Source: an uncultured Rhodocyclaceae bacterium
Lineage (GTDB): Bacteria > Pseudomonadota > Gammaproteobacteria > Burkholderiales > Rhodocyclaceae
DNA length: 64,000 bases
NCBI GenBank assembly: GCA_907163075.1
Contig: CAJQTY010000001.1
Coordinates: 1,736,001-1,800,000, forward strand
Direction: 5' to 3'
Shown here: positions 54,607 to 64,000 of the stretch, in pieces
Position numbering within the stretch: the stretch's first letter is position 1
Layout: every line of letters starts with the position of its first letter
Notes under the pieces: generated by a model
What the model was told of the DNA's origin: nothing
Seen by the model: the letters and a program-made list of their open reading frames with translations, nothing else
The model's database searches: none
Translations under genes and position numbers: made by a program

Positions 54607-55809
54607 TAGTCAGTCATGGAGAAACGCAAGGATAGAGTCGAGCGAGTTTTCGGCGAGCGTCCTGAGCGGTGAATTTCCATTTAACGGGACAAGCCTTGGC
54701 ATTGCGCTCGCGGACATTGGCGTTGACTTCGCGGCGCAAGGTGGGCTCATCGGGAATTCTCCGCGAAAGGCATGAATTGGATAGAACGGCCAACTCGATC
54801 TCGGCGATGTTGAGCCAACTGCCGTGCTTTGGGGTGTAGTGAAACTCAAGCTTTCGTGCAATGGCACGCGCTTCATCGGGCGGGAAGGCTTCATACAGCG
54901 AAGCCATCTTGTGGGTATTCAGGTTATCGAGCACGACATGAACGACCTCGACGTCGGGGTAGCTCTGGGCGATATGTCGCATGCAGTGAGCGAACTCGAT
55001 CTTGGTTCGACGTTCCATCACCAAGACCTCGCGCCATCCCTGCTTCGGTTCGCAGATCATCATCAGATCGCGGACGCCATTCCTCCGGTATTCGGTATCC
55101 TGACGAGCCGGTAGGCCCGGTTGAGCCGGAATGAATTCGCGCACCTCGCCAATCAGTTGCTTCGGGCTCTCGTCGAAGCAGACCATCGGGCGCGCCGGAT
55201 CGTAGAGCGCTTCATACAGGTCAAGAACGTCTTCCATCGGCGCGACAAAGTCCGCGCCGACCTCGGGGATACACCATTCCCGCACTTGCCAGGGTTTCAA
55301 GGTGTTTTTTTAAGAGCCGACGGACTGTTTCGTAGCTGAAGGAGTCGGCATAGCCCAGTTGCACCACCTTGTCCGCCAACAACCGCAAGGTCCAGTGGTC
55401 GTGTCCGGCAGGTGCCGGCGTACAGGCCGTCGCAATCACTTGGGCGCATTGCTTGTCACTCAGTTTCGCTGCCTGTCCAGGACGCGGTCTGTTATGCAAC
55501 GCCGCTTCAACCCCGTCCTCGACACATTTTTGCCGGGTGTGGTAGATCATGGTGGCAGAAACTGCCAGGGCTTCCATGATTGCCGCCTCCTTACAGCCGG
55601 CCGCTGCTTTCAATAAAATCCGCGCCCGCGTCTGCTTGCGCGCCGCGCTCTTCCCCTTGCGCAGCAGGGCTTCGAGCATTTCAACCTCATCCTCCGTCAG
55701 GGTCACTCGATATTTGATGGCCGGCATCACACTCTCCAAACAGGTGGCAATCCCGACCTCTCGGCAGCTTCCGTGCCAGATGTCTATTCGATTCAGAATG
55801 ACTGACTAC
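54606..55809. mobile_element. IS630-family insertion sequence, 1204 bp
   Basis: Perfect 12-bp inverted repeats GTAGTCAGTCAT (54606-54617) and ATGACTGACTAC (55798-55809), flanked by TA on both sides (54604-54605 and 55810-55811). The TA duplication is the hallmark of IS630/Tc1 elements. It encodes one transposase split over two frames. Appears intact and recent. Confidence 0.9.
54614..55727 (-). CDS. IS630 transposase, probably made by programmed frameshifting
   Basis: The upstream frame (55727 down to about 55305) gives the helix-turn-helix part (VTLTEDEVEMLEALLRKGKSA; HWTLRLLADKVVQLGY). The downstream frame (55300 to 54614) gives the DDE domain, with Asp in CFDESPKQLIG, Asp in VVLDNLNTHK and Glu in WLNIAEIELA. 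The frames join at a run of seven A on the coding strand (complement of 55305-55311), a slippery site common in this family. A -1 shift would make a fusion of about 370 aa. Confidence 0.85.
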
Positions 55810-55825
55810 TAGTGACACAGTAAGA

Positions 55826-56195
55826 TTAATAGCGGTAGCCCAGTTCCTTCCCGTCTTGTGCCGTGCAATTGATCGCCGGCGCCACTCTCGACATAACCGC
55901 CTCCATCGCACGATAACGATGGAGTTATGATGTTTAATAAGGGTTATATATGCAACTAAAAACCAGTTACTCACCGCCAGTCGCACGAATACTGGGCACG
56001 TCATCGACATTCGTTGGCCAAGCGCCTCGCCATCACGCTAATCCGGTAATATTGGCAACCAACAACCAGCCAATTTGTCATTCTACAGTAATTCATGCTG
56101 GGGCAACGACGGTGCCTGCGCTGCTTTCTTCGTGCCATGGCCCGGCAGTCCCGTCCGATCGTGCCTGAGAAATGTCACGGCAGGAGTAAGTTGCA
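55826..56195. other. AT-rich intergenic region upstream of the hybrid kinase
   Basis: 370 bp with no supported gene. A long hairpin at 55892-55929 has arms CTCCATCG (55901-55908) and CGATGGAG (55917-55924), extended by CATAA/TTATG. The sequence after it (GGGTTATATATG) is AT-rich and could hold the kinase promoter. Confidence 0.45.
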
Positions 56196-62291
<6,096 letters not shown>

Positions 62292-62403
62292 GCGGTGCCT
62301 GAGCGGCGTCCTTGACTACGCAGACATTGCGAAGGGGTCAGCGGCCGATAGTGCGCGCCTGACATTGGGGACGCAACGCCGTCACTTGGAAAAACAAAGC
62401 CCC

Positions 62404-63414
62404 TTACTGTGTTCCGTAACGCTCTCTGCGTTTGATGGTGTCGGACGGACGTTCGCCGAACAATTGTCGATAATCAACAGCAAATTGACTCATATGCCAG
62501 AAGCCATACGCCGCCGCCGCATCCTGCACGTTGACATAGGGAGAGTTTGCGTTTTTGAGATGGCTTCGCACACCGTTGAGGCTGATCGTGCGGATATAGG
62601 CGTGGGGACTGACGCCCAAAACTTCCTGAAAGCCGATCTGCAATGCGCGCCGGCTAATGTTTAACGCCGAGCACAACTCGGAAACGTTGACCAATTGATC
62701 GGGACGTGACCGCACATAGGCATCCGCGCGTTCGACAATACGGTGCCGTTGTTGGGCGGATTTGCGATCGGTCAAAGCAGGCTCGACATCTTCGAACAGG
62801 GAAAACAGAGCGCTTAGAGTTTTATCAGAAAGTGAATGACGAAGTGGCGCAGGGAGTGTTGTGTCGTTTGCCTCGCGTGGTTGGAGCAGAATCTGGCCAC
62901 AGATGTTTTGTACCGCCTGTTTCCTTTCTTCGGCGACCCCGAGCACAGGGCGATCCAAGACCTTGTAGAGCCATTCCTCGCACTCGAACTGATGGGCATA
63001 AGCCATCAGCAGTTCTTCCTTGACTACAATCCCCCAAAACTGCAACGCGTCTGGCGTAACCAGTTCGAACCCCCGGCCACCCCGGTGCAGTGCGATTCGC
63101 CCGGACTGCACGGGTACGCCGTTGATGCGCACGCTGCGAACCTCGCTCAATGGCAGGCCAAACCAGACATAATCCGAGGGAACGGTACACAACTGACGTA
63201 ACGCAAGGCTGGTTTGCTCCAGGAAGAGTTGCGTTTCTCCAAAGCACAACTCGGAAAGACGCCCCTGAAATTGGCCTGATTTTAGCTGCTCGTATTCTTG
63301 CGACCATCCGCTGATACTGCGTGCCAGGCAATCGGTATCATCGGTGACGAGATCGCGTGCCAGGCATGGGCTATCCACGCATGAAGGGGCAGTAGTCTGC
63401 AATTTTATTTGCAT
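62404..63414 (-). CDS. AraC-family regulator, EutR-like
   Basis: 336 aa. The N-terminal domain (SGWSQEYEQLKSGQFQGRLSE; FLEQTSLALRQLCTVP) has the pattern of EutR-type ethanolamine regulators. The C-terminal AraC double helix-turn-helix is VNVSELCSALNISRRALQIGFQEVLGVSPHAYIRTISLNGVR followed by AAAYGFWHMSQFAVDYRQLFGERPS. It lies just downstream of a permease gene on the same strand, fitting ethanolamine control. Confidence 0.85.
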   Translation of the reverse strand: MQIKLQTTAPSCVDSPCLARDLVTDDTDCLARSISGWSQEYEQLKSGQFQGRLSELCFGETQLFLEQTSLALRQLCTVPSDYVWFGLPLSEVRSVRINGVPVQSGRIALHRGGRGFELVTPDALQFWGIVVKEELLMAYAHQFECEEWLYKVLDRPVLGVAEERKQAVQNICGQILLQPREANDTTLPAPLRHSLSDKTLSALFSLFEDVEPALTDRKSAQQRHRIVERADAYVRSRPDQLVNVSELCSALNISRRALQIGFQEVLGVSPHAYIRTISLNGVRSHLKNANSPYVNVQDAAAAYGFWHMSQFAVDYRQLFGERPSDTIKRRERYGTQ

Positions 63415-63494
63415 AAATGGCTCCGCTGACGATCATTCAAGCCAGCGAGGGGCCCTGATGAAACCGGGGCCCCTCGGCAAGCTCGAATAATGCC

Positions 63495-64000
63495 TCAGTT
63501 CAACTCGTCAAGCACACCAAATTCTTCATTGAACGGCCGAATTCTCTTGTTGCCCCAAATGAAGTAATAGACCAGCGCCACGATATAGGTCAGGGCCACC
63601 CACTTGAGCGCCGGGACGTTGTAGAAAATGACGCAGTACAGGCAGAAGAATGCCAGCAGGAGACTGACGGCGGGAACCAGCGGATAGCTCACCTTGAACG
63701 GACGGTTCAGTTCCGGCTCTTTCTGGCGCAGGATGAACAGGCTGATCAGGCTGAGAATATACAAGGCCACCGAGCCGAATACCGAGATGGTGATCATGGT
63801 GGCGGTCAGACCGCTGGCGTAGTCCTTGTTGATCAAGCCAAACGAGATCGGCACGATCCCGACCAAGCCTGGAACAAGCAAGGCCCAGACCGGCGCATGC
63901 GTCTTGGGATGCACGTAGGCGAGGAACTTGGGCAGGTAGCCCGTGCGCGCCATGGCGTAGGTCTGGCGCGAATAGCCGACGATGATGCCGTGCAGGGAAG
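63495..64000 (-). CDS. Amino acid/ethanolamine permease, C-terminal part
   Basis: Runs off the right edge; about 168 C-terminal residues are present. GIIVGYSRQTYAMARTGYLPKFLAYVHP and later RQKEPELNRPFKVSYP are characteristic of ethanolamine permeases (Eat type) of the APC superfamily. Four or five transmembrane helices are visible. The adjacent EutR-like regulator supports ethanolamine as substrate. The N-terminus and the other eut genes would lie outside the window. Confidence 0.8.
   Translation of the reverse strand, partial: SLHGIIVGYSRQTYAMARTGYLPKFLAYVHPKTHAPVWALLVPGLVGIVPISFGLINKDYASGLTATMITISVFGSVALYILSLISLFILRQKEPELNRPFKVSYPLVPAVSLLLAFFCLYCVIFYNVPALKWVALTYIVALVYYFIWGNKRIRPFNEEFGVLDELN

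Overview
The window is a GC-rich chromosomal segment with dense, short-spaced operons. Gene content and protein character (NtrBC with an adenylylatable GlnA, RplU-RpmA-ObgE-ProB, IspB, TRAP and D-galactonate genes, a PlcP/OlsB lipid-remodelling set, palindromic intergenic repeats) point to a betaproteobacterium, most likely of the Rhodocyclales/Accumulibacter-Propionivibrio type. The taxonomic call is inference; no rRNA gene is present.

Layout, left to right. Positions 1-814: relics (an ISAs1-type transposase fragment, palindromic repeats, a 60-bp dispersed repeat) followed by a textbook NtrC/sigma54 control region. 815-5578: nitrogen regulation (glnA, a DUF4124 protein, glnL, glnG). 5588-7152: birA and coaX. 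7229-14561: a polyamine-type cluster (DUF350 membrane protein, SPFH/SHOCT protein, DUF4178 zinc-ribbon protein, a 48-aa peptide, a membrane spermidine-synthase-like protein, a Tat-lipoprotein flavoenzyme, SpeD). 14809-21437: a four-gene, translationally coupled unit made of a RiPP-like precursor with nine consecutive Trp-X-Asn triplets, a radical SAM/SPASM maturase, a TIR-domain protein and a membrane-anchored nSTAND-type NTPase. This is the best candidate for an undescribed system. 21626-25287: a CDF metal transporter and a three-gene redox conduit (octahaem cytochrome c, membrane cytochrome b, ferredoxin-type reductase). 25663-26716: a Xre/RES toxin-antitoxin pair, followed by a PAS-domain relic.

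27140-36411: D-galactonate catabolism. One strand carries regulator, TRAP transporter, dehydratase, kinase and aldolase genes; a second, IlvD/Edd-type dehydratase gene is divergent, with candidate operators in between. 36430-40608: housekeeping (proB, obgE, rpmA, rplU, ispB, tRNA-Pro). 41032-50704: what looks like a phosphate-starvation island: olsB, a HAD protein and PPK2, a hydrolase and an M14 peptidase, two GT4 glycosyltransferases, plcP and phoB. Five Pho-box-like sites with 11-bp spacing lie at its promoters.

51065-56195: a chemoreceptor gene followed by nested insertion-sequence debris (a frameshifted IS701-type transposase joined in frame to an IS110-type C-terminus, then an intact-looking IS630-type element). 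56196-64000: a 2031-aa kinase-like/ATPase/GAF/hybrid histidine kinase, an EutR-like AraC regulator, and the C-terminal part of an ethanolamine-type permease running off the window edge.

All functional calls come from reading the sequence and recalled family features; no database search was run.
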